Notes under the pieces: model-generated | Seen by the model: the letters and a program-made list of their open reading frames with translations, nothing else | Databases searched by the model: none | Told to the model about the DNA's origin: nothing | Source of the DNA: Glandiceps talaboti | Lineage: Eukaryota > Hemichordata > Enteropneusta > Spengelidae | NCBI RefSeq assembly: GCF_964340395.1 | Contig: NC_135559.1 | Coordinates: 22,074,121 to 22,138,120, forward strand | Length of the DNA: 64,000 bases | Reading direction: 5' to 3' | Made by a program: the position numbers and the translations under genes | Part shown: positions 11,875 to 23,685 of the stretch, in pieces | How the letters are laid out: each line of letters starts with the position of its first letter | Position numbering within the stretch: position 1 is the first letter of the stretch

Positions 11875-13085
11875 CATTGTGAGACATTTTTCGCAAAGCC
11901 CACAACGTCATATATTTGTAAAGAAATCTCTCATTTATATACAGTAAGGCAGAGATAACATATACAGTACATCTATGTTTGCTGAACAAAACTAGTATGA
12001 GTGTTGAAAGCTTTATGAACAAAAACTGATAATTTGTACTGAACTACTTCATTCTTACATGCCAGTAAGGAAAAACATTTTTCTTTCGTGGGGGTTAATT
12101 CTAAATTTTGACTGAGGAATCATGAAATCTAGTCTGTGATCCGATTATATAAAGGGCAAAACAATATAAAATGACAGTCGTCCTCAACATTAACAACTGT
12201 AAAACCTTGTCTTTTACAATATAGACACACTCACTCTAAGTTCAACAGGAATAGGTGGACTACAATGACGTCTCACTTCAATTGCTAAATTGTGACTAGA
12301 ACATCTGAGCTTAGCAAGATCAAATTTAAATTATTTTAAGATTTTAACACATGAGAGGTTCAAGCATTGACTTAAAGTTTACATAACTGCGCATGCGTCT
12401 AGCGTCATTAAGTGAGGCTGACAAATCTTGTCTGTAACAATCTTGTAGTCTTTCACAAAACAAATTTAAAAGGTTTTTGAGTCCCCACCTGATGTTCAAA
12501 CCAAACAACCCCCGAAACCATATCTGAATAGTAATTCTCTTATCTTTGTTGCCCGTGTGATCCTACCAGCAGAGTCTAGATGATTTAACATTTCGTAACA
12601 TGCCTTTGGGTATCGAGAATTGTCCATTTGTACAAGTTTCAGCCAGTAAGAGATACACCGCTTCATATATACACAAGATAGTGGAAATCTACCACACTCA
12701 CCCAGAAGTACTTCTGAGTTGACATTGAGTTCACACCTAGAAGAAATCTACAAAATTTGTATCCGGGACATATTCATATCCCCAAATTTCAGCTCCTTAG
12801 CAGAGCACTGGTACAACACACGTGCCAAAAAGTTTAAACGCTTGGATTAGGGGAAGACCGCCTAGTTTATTTTATAACAACTTGAATTTGATAAATAGCC
12901 TTATTGCCTTTAGAATACAGGTTCTCCTTGGCAGATGACCAAGAAAGCCTTGATGAAAAGTGTATTCCAAGATAATTATAGTGTTCGACAACATTTACAG
13001 GCGATCCCCTATAAAACCACTTTTCATTCTTTTTAAAAATACCCCCATTTCTATAAAAAATTATTAAAAAATCCCGCATTGTTAT
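11875..13085 (-). mobile_element. decayed LINE (reverse transcriptase C-terminus), minus strand
   Basis: Reading right to left with several frameshifts and stops, one meets in order: FYRNGGIFKKNEKWFYRG and NYLGIHFSSRLSW (13080-12930), NKLGGLPLIQAFKLFGTCVV and GAEIWGYEYVPD (12870-12770), GECGRFPL..YMKRCISYWLKLVQMDN and KACYEMLNHLDSAGR (12712-12540), and RQDLSASLND with KLRCSSHNLAIEVRRH and a Cys/His cluster ending CPLY (12470-12150). This order is what I know from a common invertebrate and fish LINE family with a C-terminal Cys/His motif. It is 5'-truncated near a G-rich junction at ~13085 and clearly dead. The clade is not assigned. Confidence 0.75.
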
Positions 13086-13868
13086 GTATGAACGCTGAAG
13101 TTGATTTCCATTTTTTGGGGGGGGGTGCATGAAATGTCTGAGAGCGCGAGGGGGGGGGGCTGCAATTTTTTTTACCAATATAATTTCTCCCCAGCCCCCC
13201 TTGCTATAAATCCTGACACCAGCCTTGATGCACGTATTTACGTATGTTATATACGCGTAGCACTATAGTCACATGATTCCGGCGTAGCAACCCACGCGTT
13301 CTGTATCAGACGATGCTACGTCAAAAGGGCGGTCCGACGTAACTGTGAGTACGTGGTAAGTATTTGTCTTTTTTCTTGTATTAAATGTCGTAATTTTATA
13401 TATTACAATTCAGAGAATTAACTGTAAAACTAATTGCAGGGTTTTTTCCTTTGACTACTTGCATGAAAAGTGTCTAAAATACAGACAAGTTTGAAAAACA
13501 AAGTCTTTCATCATTTTAGTCTTCCAGACAGAAGATACCAACACGAGTGTGCACATTCCACTGTCTTTCAAGTTTGTGCTCTGAACTAATCGGATCAGTA
13601 GATCTTTACACTCACTACGCAACGTGTTAATTGGGCAAATAGCTCGTCAGTTTGTCGTAGGATTAGCAATCTACTAATAAATGCAAAGTTAGTAAACTCT
13701 GATAAGACTGTGATAAAGTAGGAAATAGGAAAAAACAGTGAGAGGAAAGAATAGTTACTTGAAAAATAGAGAAAATAATATCTAAAATCTGGAATATCGT
13801 AAGTAATCGTTCTGTACCCTGTGGCTAGACAACTTTGTATACACGTAATGACGTGTACGCCTGCACGA
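13086..13868. other. non-coding DNA with G-runs
   Basis: G runs at 13117-13125 and 13151-13160 border the decayed LINE. The rest is unique sequence with no recognisable feature. Confidence 0.4.
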
Positions 13869-14062
13869 TAATGCCCCGTACCCTCACGCGTTCTAACGTG
13901 TATCGAAATCTCTCTAATGCCCCCGTACCCTCACGCGTTGTAACGTGTATCTAAACCTCTCTAATGACCCCCGTACCCCCACGCGTTCTAGTGTATCGAA
14001 ATCTCTCTAATGCCCCCGTACCCTCACGCGTTGTAACGTGTATCGAAATCTCTGTAATCTAC
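13869..14062. repeat. ~47-bp minisatellite, 4 copies
   Basis: The unit core is CCCCCGTACCCTCACGCGTT followed by STAACGTGTATC and a TCTCTCTAATG tail. Each copy carries the palindrome ACGCGT, making this a CpG-rich island in otherwise AT-rich DNA. Confidence 0.88.
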
Positions 14063-14743
14063 GTCTATTTCCGTGTACACCTAGCCTTCATGTCTTTGCC
14101 GCGTCTGTGGTCATTAAAAAAAAATCGTATTCCAGAGAGAAACCAGGTCCTTTTTAGATTATAACAGCACAGTCTGCATACCGTGGTCATCTATAACTAG
14201 TTTACACTTCATCAAACTCTCACGATAGTATTGCGACCGACGAGAGTCTTATCTCGGGGTCGAGGTATTTTATAAAAATGTCAAGTAAAATAAAAATGAA
14301 ATCCCGACCTATAGTTTCTGAAGTCATGTTATCGGAACAAATACTTTGTTTTGCTTTATTACATTGATAGATTGCTGAAAATAGAAACGTCTGATAAGTA
14401 TTTTGATGTATGTTCTCTTACTTACCTATGACATTTATACCTTTTAGTATTGGACTCTCAAACCAACAGACAGCCAGCCAATACTATCAAAGTGAGGTGA
14501 ATATATTCGAGAATGGCAAATTTAAATAATTTCTCATTTACCACGTTTGAGTGGTTTTGCGTTTTTCCTTGTTAGCTCACTGTAACTGGAAAGCTTATAG
14601 TCAAAGAAACACTTTATTATGTAAGTGACTAAATTGTATATAATATGCATATCTTCACAACTCGTGACCCGTCAAAAAATGATTGGTTCCGTTTACCCGA
14701 CTCCTTTTAGTTTTTCCCTGTCAACCCTAAACGTTTGTTTACG
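14063..14743. other. non-coding DNA, nothing recognised
   Basis: AT-rich unique sequence without coding character. Confidence 0.5.
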
Positions 14744-15033
14744 TATTCGAGAAAAAAATTAATAAAATCACGAAAATTGTGAGGTCTCGCCTGAAATTAT
14801 GGATGTGGAAACTGACATCAAATTAAAAAGACAATAAAAAAAAATGTTTTTTCCAATCTGTAATGGCTGAACATCTGATGAGAAGAAACCACTAAATAAC
14901 ATAGATACCATTTTTGAAAACAATTAATGGAAAACATAACTACCTGAACTAGACATTCACACATTAAAACAAACAAATAAAATAAAATCTACCTACCCCA
15001 CCTATTCTAAAATGGAGCGTAATCGGAACACAC
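14744..15033 (+). repeat. ~290-bp dispersed repeat, copy 1
   Basis: It matches 29157-29440 in the same orientation along its whole length: TATTCGAGAAAAAAA at the start, then CCATTTTTGAAAACAATTAA and TGGAAAACATAACTACCTGA, ending TCTACCTACCCCACCTATTC plus AATCGGAAC. Identity is high, with scattered substitutions and small indels. No terminal repeats or coding capacity are seen, so the class is unknown. Confidence 0.85.
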
Positions 15034-15748
15034 ATTTTTTGGTTAAAGCCGAACAGGGATGAGGGGATGGGAATACCGGCAGTATACAACGCCCCCTGCG
15101 GTCAAATCGGACAATTGCAAGTCACGGTCATTGACCAGTAGACGTTAACAGCTCAAGAAGGCTGGGTGATGTTTTAGTCGAAATATAAGTAAATTATTTA
15201 CGCTCTGTGTTCGGAACTGATTTTAAAAAAATTCACATTTCTGTTATTCGAAAAATGAAGACGTAGGTTTGTTTTCGTAGTGACTTTGGCAACTCTACAC
15301 AAGCTGTAACTGAGCTATTATTTTGTCGATCAGACAACCAACAATATTTTCACTGAAAAGACTAAATTAGCGACAATTAGACATGATACCTTTCAATTGG
15401 TGGTCTACTTTATCTATAAGTTGTATACTGATAAGTTAAAATCATTGTTCATAGGAGAAGCAATGTGTACATTGCTCTTACTGCTAAGCTATATTGATAC
15501 AACTTTCGAATTGGAACCAAACCAAACAAGATGTGTCACGTTTTAAGGTGAAGAGACGATTTACTGTCAACTAACCAAATATATTCTGTGTTTCAATGTA
15601 AACTTTCGACTGGACTTTGCTCAATATCCTTCCATGGGACAAGGGAAGAGGGGGGGGGGAGAGAATCACCTTCATAATAAAGTAGTCACATTTTACAGCT
15701 GACATGTCACTAGTATAGAATAGAGAATAGCACAGAGGTCACGTGATT
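15034..15748. other. non-coding DNA, nothing recognised
   Basis: AT-rich unique sequence. A short G run lies at 15650-15660. Confidence 0.5.
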
Positions 15749-15823
15749 CACACACACACACACACATACATACATACATACATACATACATACATACATA
15801 CATACATACATACATACATACAT

Positions 15824-15870
<47 letters not shown>

Positions 15871-15918
15871 TACATACATACATACATACATACATACATA
15901 CATACATACATACATACA

Positions 15919-15986
<68 letters not shown>
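15749..15986. repeat. compound microsatellite (CA)n(CATA)n(CA)n(CATA)n(TA)n
   Basis: Five consecutive tracts of purine-pyrimidine alternation or near-alternation, ending in about 30 TA units at 15925-15986. Such tracts can adopt Z-DNA or cruciform structure. Open frames of His-Thr-Tyr-Ile type are artefacts. Confidence 0.97.
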
Positions 15987-15990
<4 letters not shown>

Positions 15991-16074
15991 AGCCCGTTTA
16001 CTGCGTTGACTGTGACTTTCAATTTATCTATGGTCAACTGAAAGTTTCATAGTAGTCTTCTCAGTTGCTCAGTT

Positions 16075-16158
16075 CAGTCACAGACTAGCCTTGTATGTGG
16101 TGCAGTCACAGACTAGCCTTGTATGTGGTGCAGTCACAGACTAGCCTTGTATGTGGTG
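16075..16158. repeat. 28-bp minisatellite, 3 copies (left fragment)
   Basis: Three perfect copies of the unit starting CAGTCACAGACTAGCCTTGT and ending ATGTGGTG. The same unit makes the array at 18474-19366. The intervening 2.3 kb is a transposon-like inverted-arm element, so this is the left part of a split array. Confidence 0.95.
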
Positions 16159-16163
16159 AGTTA

Positions 16164-18464
16164 GGTGCGGAACTGTATCTTTCCCTAAGGTATGTAGCTA
16201 AACTCTATGTATTACCTATGGGAGCTAAACTAGCTAAACTAGATAAACACAGCTAAACTACATGACTTTAACGGAGACATATCGTTCTAAACTTTATAAA
16301 CTATCCGCTAATTAGACAGACCGTCCTTGGTTAAAAAAGTTTTACAAGGATATATCGGCTAATTATCGCGTCTAAATATCGTTCTAAACTTTATAAACTT
16401 TATAAACCATCCGCTAATTAGACAGACCGTCCCTAGTGAAAATAATTTTACGAGGATATATCTGCTAATTATCGCGTCTAAATATCGTTCTAAACTTTAT
16501 AAACTATCCGCTAATTAGACAGGCCGTCTCTAGTGAAAATAAATTCACAAGGATATATCTGCTAATTATCGCGTCTAAATATCGTTCTAAACTTTATAAA
16601 CTATCCGCTAATTAGACAGGCCGTCTCTAGTGAGAATAATTTTACAAGGATATATCCGCTAATTATCGCGTGGAACGGGTGTACATATCCCATCCCACAT
16701 ATCCCGGGTATGTAGGGGATCACGAAAGCCGAGTACAGTCGAGGATGGCAATCTTTCCTGGCATTTGAACAACGTTCTTGACAACTAACTTTCACTGGGA
16801 CTTGAAAATATCACAGATGTAGAGCTAAATTTCTTGCATAAATCATGAAATTGCAAGACTACCCATACGGAAGGCATTCAGATTAAATCTGGTTAGATAC
16901 ACAACTAAACGATATCACAATAGCTAACGAGACACGATGTTTGGAGGAAAGATGTTGTGTCCACAACCACGGTGTTACCGTAATCTTCTTAGAAGTGCCA
17001 GTATGTCTGGTGGTGCACCTAACTGCATGTCAATAGAGTAACAAAATTATAATATTGTGGATGAATAAGAGTGGTAACGATAAAACCTGTGTTTCATTTT
17101 GATTGTCGTTGTACTTTTAATTGGAGGCTTAGATATATGGATTAAAGATTTTAAAAAAATTAGCGCGTTCTAAAGAACTTCCCTAAATGTATAAATTAGC
17201 CGAAGTTATATGGTATAACCAGGAAATTAATATTAAATGCCATACAATCAGAAATATGTACACGATAAACCAATCCCTGGCCGAGTAAAAATTTGGTTCC
17301 AAGTATATATCGGATACTTACGATAATTAGCGCGTTCTAAATATCCTTCTAAATGTATAAATTAGCCGAGGTTGTGTGGTATAACCAGGAAATTAATATC
17401 AATTGCCATACAATCAGAAATATGTACACAATGTACCAGCCCCTTGTACATTAGTCTTGCTGCTAGACGTTCGGGCTTTCTTTCGATGATAAAACTATAA
17501 GCGAACGAAGTTCGCATGCGAGGGCCTGCCCGATAGCGTTGTTCGGCTGTGTGTCGTATTTTATCGGAAGAACATCCGAGGGCTAGCTGATAGACTACTT
17601 GTACATTAGACCCCGTGCGCAAAACAATTCAATTTTCGTTGTTATCATGGAAAAAATATTAACATTTTATTATTACCGTAAACGCAGGCTGTTGAACCGA
17701 AATAAGAACTTTTCAAAATTGACTGGTCGTACGTCTTTTTCGAAATGTACAAATTGGACCATAGACCCTCCACCTTGAACGTGGAGGGTCTATGATTGGA
17801 CAGACCACAGACAAGTAAGAAGACAGACTATCATTCAGTGCTCTGAACAAGGATGTGATAATCCTTGTGTTTATATAACAATTAAAGCTACCAACATTTC
17901 AATTGTGACTCCAATCCCTCATCCACGGCTAGAACATCCGAGGTCCAGCAGATAGACTAAAAAACGAACCTATAATTATCAATGTCAGTCCAGGTTAACT
18001 TCATCTCCAGTGCGATTGCAGGAAACGCTGCAACAGAACAGTCAGACGAAAGCGAACGTGGTAAGCCTCCAAGGACGGTCTGTCTAATTAGCGGATATTT
18101 CATAAAGTTTAGAACGATATCGATATTAGACGTGATAATTAGCGGATATATCCTTGCAAAATTTTTGTAACCAGCCGACGGTCCGTCTAATTGCGGATAG
18201 TTTATACAGTTTATAAAGTTTAGAACGATATTTAGACGCGATAATTAGTGCGATAATTAGCGCGTAATGTATAACGTTGAGAAGATAATTAGCTCGATAC
18301 TTAGCGCGTAATGTATAATGTTTAGAACTATGTTTGGATGCGATAAAGCTTCTAAAGTTTGGAACGATATTTATAAAGTTTAGATTTAGATTTAGACACT
18401 TCTAATTTAGCTTTCTAAACTTCTAGCTAAACTTTCTAAACTGGCTAAAACACAATTCCGCACC
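16164..18464. mobile_element. 2.3-kb inverted-arm DNA transposon inserted into the 28-bp array
   Basis: The ends are GGTGCGGAACTGT on the left and GGTGCGGAATTGT on the right (reverse complement). Both are flanked by TTA (16161-16163 and 18465-18467), which would fit a PIF/Harbinger-type 3-bp target duplication. The subterminal regions are rich in AGCTAAACT-like words on both sides. The left arm holds four ~100-bp repeats of ATCGTTCTAAACTTTATAAA..CCGCTAATTAGACAG (starting near 16279, 16377, 16485, 16580). The right arm holds the same words inverted (18065-18245). The interior has a direct ~185-bp duplication (17160 and 17335). No transposase frame is recognisable, so it is probably non-autonomous. 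Confidence 0.78.
17753..17801. repeat. 35-bp perfect hairpin flanked by 7-bp direct repeats
   Basis: The stem CATAGACCCTCCAC (17760-17773) pairs perfectly with 17781-17794 across a 7-base loop CTTGAAC. The hairpin is abutted on both sides by ATTGGAC (17753-17759 and 17795-17801). It lies inside the 2.3-kb transposon. Confidence 0.9.
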
Positions 18465-18473
18465 TTATTTAAT

Positions 18474-19366
18474 GTATGTGGTGCAGTCACATACTGGCGT
18501 TGTCCGTGGTGCAGTCACAGACTAGCCTTGTCTGTGGTGCACTCACAGACTGGCGTTGTCCGTGGTGCAGTCACAGACTAGCGTTGTCTGTGGTGCAGTC
18601 ATAGACTAGCCTTGTCTGTGGTGCAGTCACAGACTGGCGTTGTCTGTGGTGCAGTCACAGACTGGCTTTGTCTGTGGTGCAGTCACCAGACTAGCTTTGT
18701 CTGTGGTGCAGTCATTGACTAGCCTTGTCTGTGGTGGTCACAGACTGGCGTTGTCCGTGGTGCAGTCACAGACTAGCGTTGTCTGTGGTGCAGTCATAGA
18801 CTAGCCTTGTCTGTGGTGCAGTCACAGACTGGCGTTGTCCGTGGTGCAGTCACAGACTAGCCTTGTCTGTGGTGCACTCACAGACTGGCGTTGTCTGTGG
18901 TGCAGTCACAGACTAGCCTTGTCTGTGGTGCAGTCACAGACTAGATTTGTCTGTGGTGCAGTCACAGACTAGCCTTGTCTGTGGTGCAGTCACATACTAG
19001 CTTTGTCTGTGGTGCAGTCACAGACTAGCGTTGTCTGTGGTGCAGTCACAGACTAGCTTTGTCTGTGGTGCAGTCACAGACTAGCGTTGTCTGTGGTGCA
19101 GTCACAGACTGGCTTTGTCTGTGGTGCAGTCACCAGACTAGCTTTGTCTGTGGTGCAGTCATTGACTAGCCTTGTCTGTGGTGGTCACAGACTGGCTTTG
19201 TCTGTGGTGCAGTCACAGACTGGCTTTGTCTGTGGTGCAGTCATAGACTAGCCTTGTCTGTGGTGCAGTCATAGACTAGCCTTGTCTGTGGTGCAGTCAC
19301 AGACTGGCTTTGTCTGTGGTGCAGTCACAGACTAGCTTTGTCTGTGGTGCAGTCACAGACTAGCCT
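18474..19366. repeat. 28-bp minisatellite, ~32 copies (right fragment)
   Basis: The unit core is GTGGTGCAGTCACAGACTRG followed by CSTTGTCT. Variants (TAGCC, TGGCG, TAGCTT, TAGATT) recur in the same order more than once, for example the CACCAGACTAGCTT..CATTGACTAGCC run near 18687 and 19130, which indicates block duplication within the array. Confidence 0.95.
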
Positions 19367-21187
19367 GGGTATCGACTCTGAAAATGTATTAAAACCAATA
19401 TGAGCTGAATGTTTCATGTAACTGTAAAATTTGACGTTCTGTCTCTGCGTTGTTACCAACCACTTCTTACAGGGAATCACACTCACTTTGCGACCTTAGA
19501 GGTACTCTTACTCAGGAATCAATACACATTGACCAACAGGATGCTTGTAAATAGATATATATATTTCACAGATTAGCGGCAAGTATAAGGCAGATAGGAT
19601 CAAGATACTTTATACAATTCAAGGTAGACTTTATATACACTACCGAAATATGACATATCTACTAACTATATGCAAAATTTGTTATTCCATGCTTATGATC
19701 ATATTAAGATAGCTCACGTTGATTAGATTAAAATCTCATATCTCTGACGTGGACTTATTGATATTGCTTCATTACCCTTCTTTGTCTATAGTCCTGTGTC
19801 ATGTCAGCTCTTGAATTTGTATAGAATTAATGACAAAGAATTATAAGCTACCAGAGACCACTCTCTTTTCCATTGTACTATATCAAGCTGTCTCAGGACA
19901 TATGGTTGACCTTCGCCTTTCCTATTCTACTGTAACAAGCTGTCTCAGGACATATTCAATTGTACGGTTACAGCTGTTTCAGGTCAACCGGACATTTCTG
20001 CAAGTCAGTTAGTTATCAAATTATTATGTATATAACATAACACATCAACTAATACAGAGGTGTATTAAACAGACGTCTATATAATGCCCCAGTTGAAAGC
20101 CAATTGGAAATTCATGTAATGAGTTATGTTGTTTCGGACAATGTTTGATTGTAAATAAGACTATTAACACCTCACTTAATATAGAGACAGGTCAAAAGAG
20201 CCTGAACTGGTTAGCACCGTATATTAACTGTAATGGTGTGCAAAGACCGTATCAGCCAATTTATATGTTAGATCGTGTACTCAACATGATCAGGAAAGCG
20301 ATGACACGTAAATATTGTTTAGTCTGATTCGAACAGAATTGCTCAACCAATACGTTTGCCATCATCTGATAGTTGTTTTCAAATACTGAAATGAATCAAG
20401 TCATTAGCCAAAAAAAAGTAATACTATATTAAATCCGATAGCATGAGAAATTGATTATTTCCTGTAGTAACATTTAAATTAAACTTCTCCTATTGAAAGA
20501 GTGCGAAAAGAACAATTCATCTGATCATTAAAATGTCCGCCCTACTGTACTATGTACTAATCATCGTTGCTTGCCGTGTTATTTCACCCTATCATGTATA
20601 TTACTATAGCTGTACATGTGAGTACAGTTCATTTTAATTTACTCTCCTGGTCACTTCATGCATACAATATCACTCAAATCAGCGTGTGTGGCCATCCACC
20701 ACTAAATCATCCCACAAAGAGAACGTTTGAGGGTGTCCTCATTTGTGAACTGTATACAGAGGGAGCACCCATACAAATCAATACAATCCTATGATAGGGT
20801 AGGATATGAATGGACACTAAAAAAGACGATAAGATATGTTAAGTCTCCGTTGAGGGCGGTATGTATTATTGCTGTGCCATGCTAATAACGCAACATTTCA
20901 ATTCCTGACAACTTTAAAACGATGTATTTTCTTTCATTCTAAGTACTGTCAGGTTTTCTGTTCGGTTTGTATGTGAGTATATGTATGTGAGTATATGTAT
21001 GTGAGTGTGTGGGGTGTCGGTGGTTTGGTAGTGAGCATCATGTCATTGATATGTTTTGTATTATGATGACATAATACTTTCAATTCGGTATGGATTGTGT
21101 CTGAACTATGGCACTTCTTCCTTCTCCTATATATCTCACCTACATAATGCCTTTCATTATCAAACCCAGTGATGTCAACATAGCTTG
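19367..21187. other. non-coding DNA, nothing recognised
   Basis: AT-rich unique sequence. Small local duplications are present: AAGCTGTCTCAGGACATAT near 19885 and 19938, and a TATGTGAGTATATG triplet near 20970-21008. The open frames are short and unsupported. Confidence 0.5.
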
Positions 21188-21196
21188 GAGTTGATC

Positions 21197-21346
21197 CAAT
21201 CTGATTAAAATCCGATGTAGATGTCGGCTAGCCTGATCGCCAGAAAAATGTAAACATGTACCGAGAAGGTCAATTCAGGCAAAATAACGAAGGTAAAATA
21301 GCAATGAACGATTAGCCGACATCTACATCGGATTTTAATCAGATTG
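21197..21346. mobile_element. 150-bp MITE with 34-bp perfect TIRs and 9-bp target duplication
   Basis: The left end begins CAATCTGATTAAAATCCGAT and continues GTAGATGTCGGCTA. The right end is its exact reverse complement for 34 bp. The element is flanked by GAGTTGATC at 21188-21196 and 21347-21355, immediately abutting both ends. A 9-bp target duplication is typical of Mutator-like transposons, so it may be mobilised by such a transposase. The perfect arms suggest a recent insertion. It is non-coding. Confidence 0.92.
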
Positions 21347-21401
21347 GAGTTGATCCAGATCAAACCGCATCATATACATCTTAGTTGCTATACATGTTGC
21401 G

Positions 21402-21455
21402 CAGGGGAGGGGGTGGGGTGGGGTGGGGTGGGAGGGGGTGGGGTGGGGTGGGAGG
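21402..21455 (+). repeat. G-rich GGGGTG repeat, G-quadruplex candidate
   Basis: Nine or more runs of three to five G separated by single T or A bases on the + strand (GGGGTGGGGTGGGG). This easily satisfies the usual quadruplex pattern of four G-runs with short loops. Confidence 0.8.
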
Positions 21456-22449
21456 TAGTATTCACATTGTAAATATATGTACATACCGAAGTTTTGATTT
21501 CCCTCCCCTCTCAACTCAAGAAGACTTTATGTAGCAATATGTAGAGGTTTTATCCCCTCTTTCATTACACATACGACTTTTAATTCTTGAACCATATTTT
21601 GGACAACATAGTTTCTAAATTGTGGATTTTCACATTTTCAAACATTTTTTGAAAATAGTCCGCGAGTTCCTGATTTTCACATTTTTCCGATACTGTCGAT
21701 TCCTATTTCCTTGGTGAATGTAGACATTGAAACTCTAGTTTCTGGCTGAAAAATAAATTGTTGAACCTAGTTAGTTTTTAAACTCTTTGTAGAATTTATG
21801 GTTCATTGTAATTTGAATCCGTCAGGGTACACCTGTACCCATTACCCAGCTAAGTACCTACCTCCCCCCAGGATGCAATGTAAATAATGCCAAAACCTAC
21901 AAAGTCTACACAGTTGTCTAATTATCCTCTAACAGTTCTTTTTTTTAAAGTGGAATAGCAACTTATCAAACATACTGTGACATTTGCTTTTAACATTGTA
22001 CAGTATTACAGCCATTATAGTGTGTATGTGTAAGTATTCCCTTAATGGCATTGCAAGTACCTGTTATGTGTAGTCCCTTTGATTTGGTGTCTTATACAGG
22101 TTGCAAGTTGTGGTGTTAGGTTACATCTATATCAACTTAACTTTCAACACAATTTTATCACAATATTTTACTTGAGACGATGGAGGCTGACTTTTTAGAG
22201 TGTACTAAATAACAATAAACTGATTTTCTACCCACTTAAAGGGGAACAACCCTCTAGGAAATAAAGGCATTTTCATACAATTTGGGTTCTAGAGAGTAAT
22301 TTCATGATTTCATACTACATGAATTTAGCTCATAACAACTGCCATGACAAATTGAAAGTCTATGTCACCTCTATTGTTCTTTCATGTACCTCATGGGTAT
22401 TAGCCGGCGTGAATATTTAGATGAACATTGATATATCAGAATTGTGGAA
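21456..22449. other. non-coding DNA, nothing recognised
   Basis: AT-rich unique sequence with no recognisable feature. Confidence 0.5.
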
Positions 22450-22914
22450 CCGTCACGTGTAACTACACAAACCGTCACGTGTAACTACATAAACAGTCAC
22501 GTGTAACTACACAAAACAGTCACGTGTAACTACAGAAAGTCACACGTAACTACATAAAACAGTCACGTGTAACTACATAGTCACGTGTAACTACATAAAA
22601 CAGTCACGTGTAACTACATAAACCGTCATGTGTAACTACATAAATTGTCGCGTATAAATTGTCATGTGTAACTACATAAATTGTCACGTGTAACTACATA
22701 AATTGTCACGTGTAACTACATAAATTGTCGCGTATAAATTGTCATGTGTAACTACATAAATTGTCACGTGTAACTACATAAATCGTCACGTGTAACTACA
22801 TAAATTGTCACGTGTAACTACATAAATCGTCACGTGTAACTACATAAATCGTCATGTGTAACTACATAAATTGTCACGTGTAACTACATAAATTGTCACG
22901 TGTAACTACATAAA
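22450..22914. repeat. ~22-bp minisatellite carrying about 15 CACGTG E-boxes
   Basis: The unit is NNGTCACGTGTAACTACATA plus AA. Of about 22 units I count 15 with a perfect CACGTG palindrome. The others have CATGTG, CACACG, or a shortened CGCGTATAAA form. CACGTG is the core bound by Myc/Max/USF-type bHLH proteins, but recruitment here is inference. The array lies about 8 kb upstream of the probable first exon at 30854. Confidence 0.9.
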
Positions 22915-23685
22915 GTTACAAAATTCCAAGTTTTACAAAAATGACGTGTTAACATTCATGATCATCTAGTCCTGCTACAATAAATCCGTTCAGGAAGAGG
23001 CCTTTACAATGTTATATTCCTGGTTGCACATTTTATTCGGATATTTTATCTCTAGAAAACTATGGCATACATTGATATATCACAACTTGAACATTTTGTT
23101 CATCATGTATTGATAGGTCGATCTTTTTAGGACTGCTAGTCGCTAGCTGGCTACTTCTACTAGCTAGATAATGGGCACCAACAGGGACAATTAATGACTA
23201 ATATCTTAAATTGTTGCCTAGCCCGCGGGTCTTGGGAGAGTCAGGGGTTGCCAACTGATAGCTACCGAGTAGCTAGCTACTTTTGTCTACCAATTGCGCC
23301 TATTAATTGTGAAATAAAACCAAGCCAGCACTGAAGATATCTATGATGAGTTAATTGTTCTCTTTACCTAAAGTGCATGTTAATAAGTCACCAACGTTAC
23401 TTCGTGACGTCGAAGAGCGCTCTCATAGTCACTCGACCACGTACTGGAGATAAAGGTATCATCATAACACTTTGAGTTTGACCTTAAATGAACTTGTCTC
23501 CATCTTGTCCATTAATCCTTCACTGTGTATCACCATGATCCAACATACCACAAACTTTGTCCTTCGCACTTGATTTTCTCTCTGACATGACATGACCACA
23601 ATTTGCCCATTCGATGAACCCTGTTAGGGAATTTACTATTGACTGAACGAGGGAAAGACCTCAAGAACATAGTTTGGTCATAGAC
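22915..23685. other. non-coding DNA, nothing recognised
   Basis: Unique sequence. A local cluster of CTAGC-type words lies at 23130-23290. Confidence 0.5.

Noticed and set aside
17362-17622. 86-codon minus-strand frame inside the 2.3-kb transposon as a possible transposase fragment
   Set aside because: No DDE-type motif, zinc finger or helix-turn-helix pattern is visible, and the frame overlaps the internal duplication.
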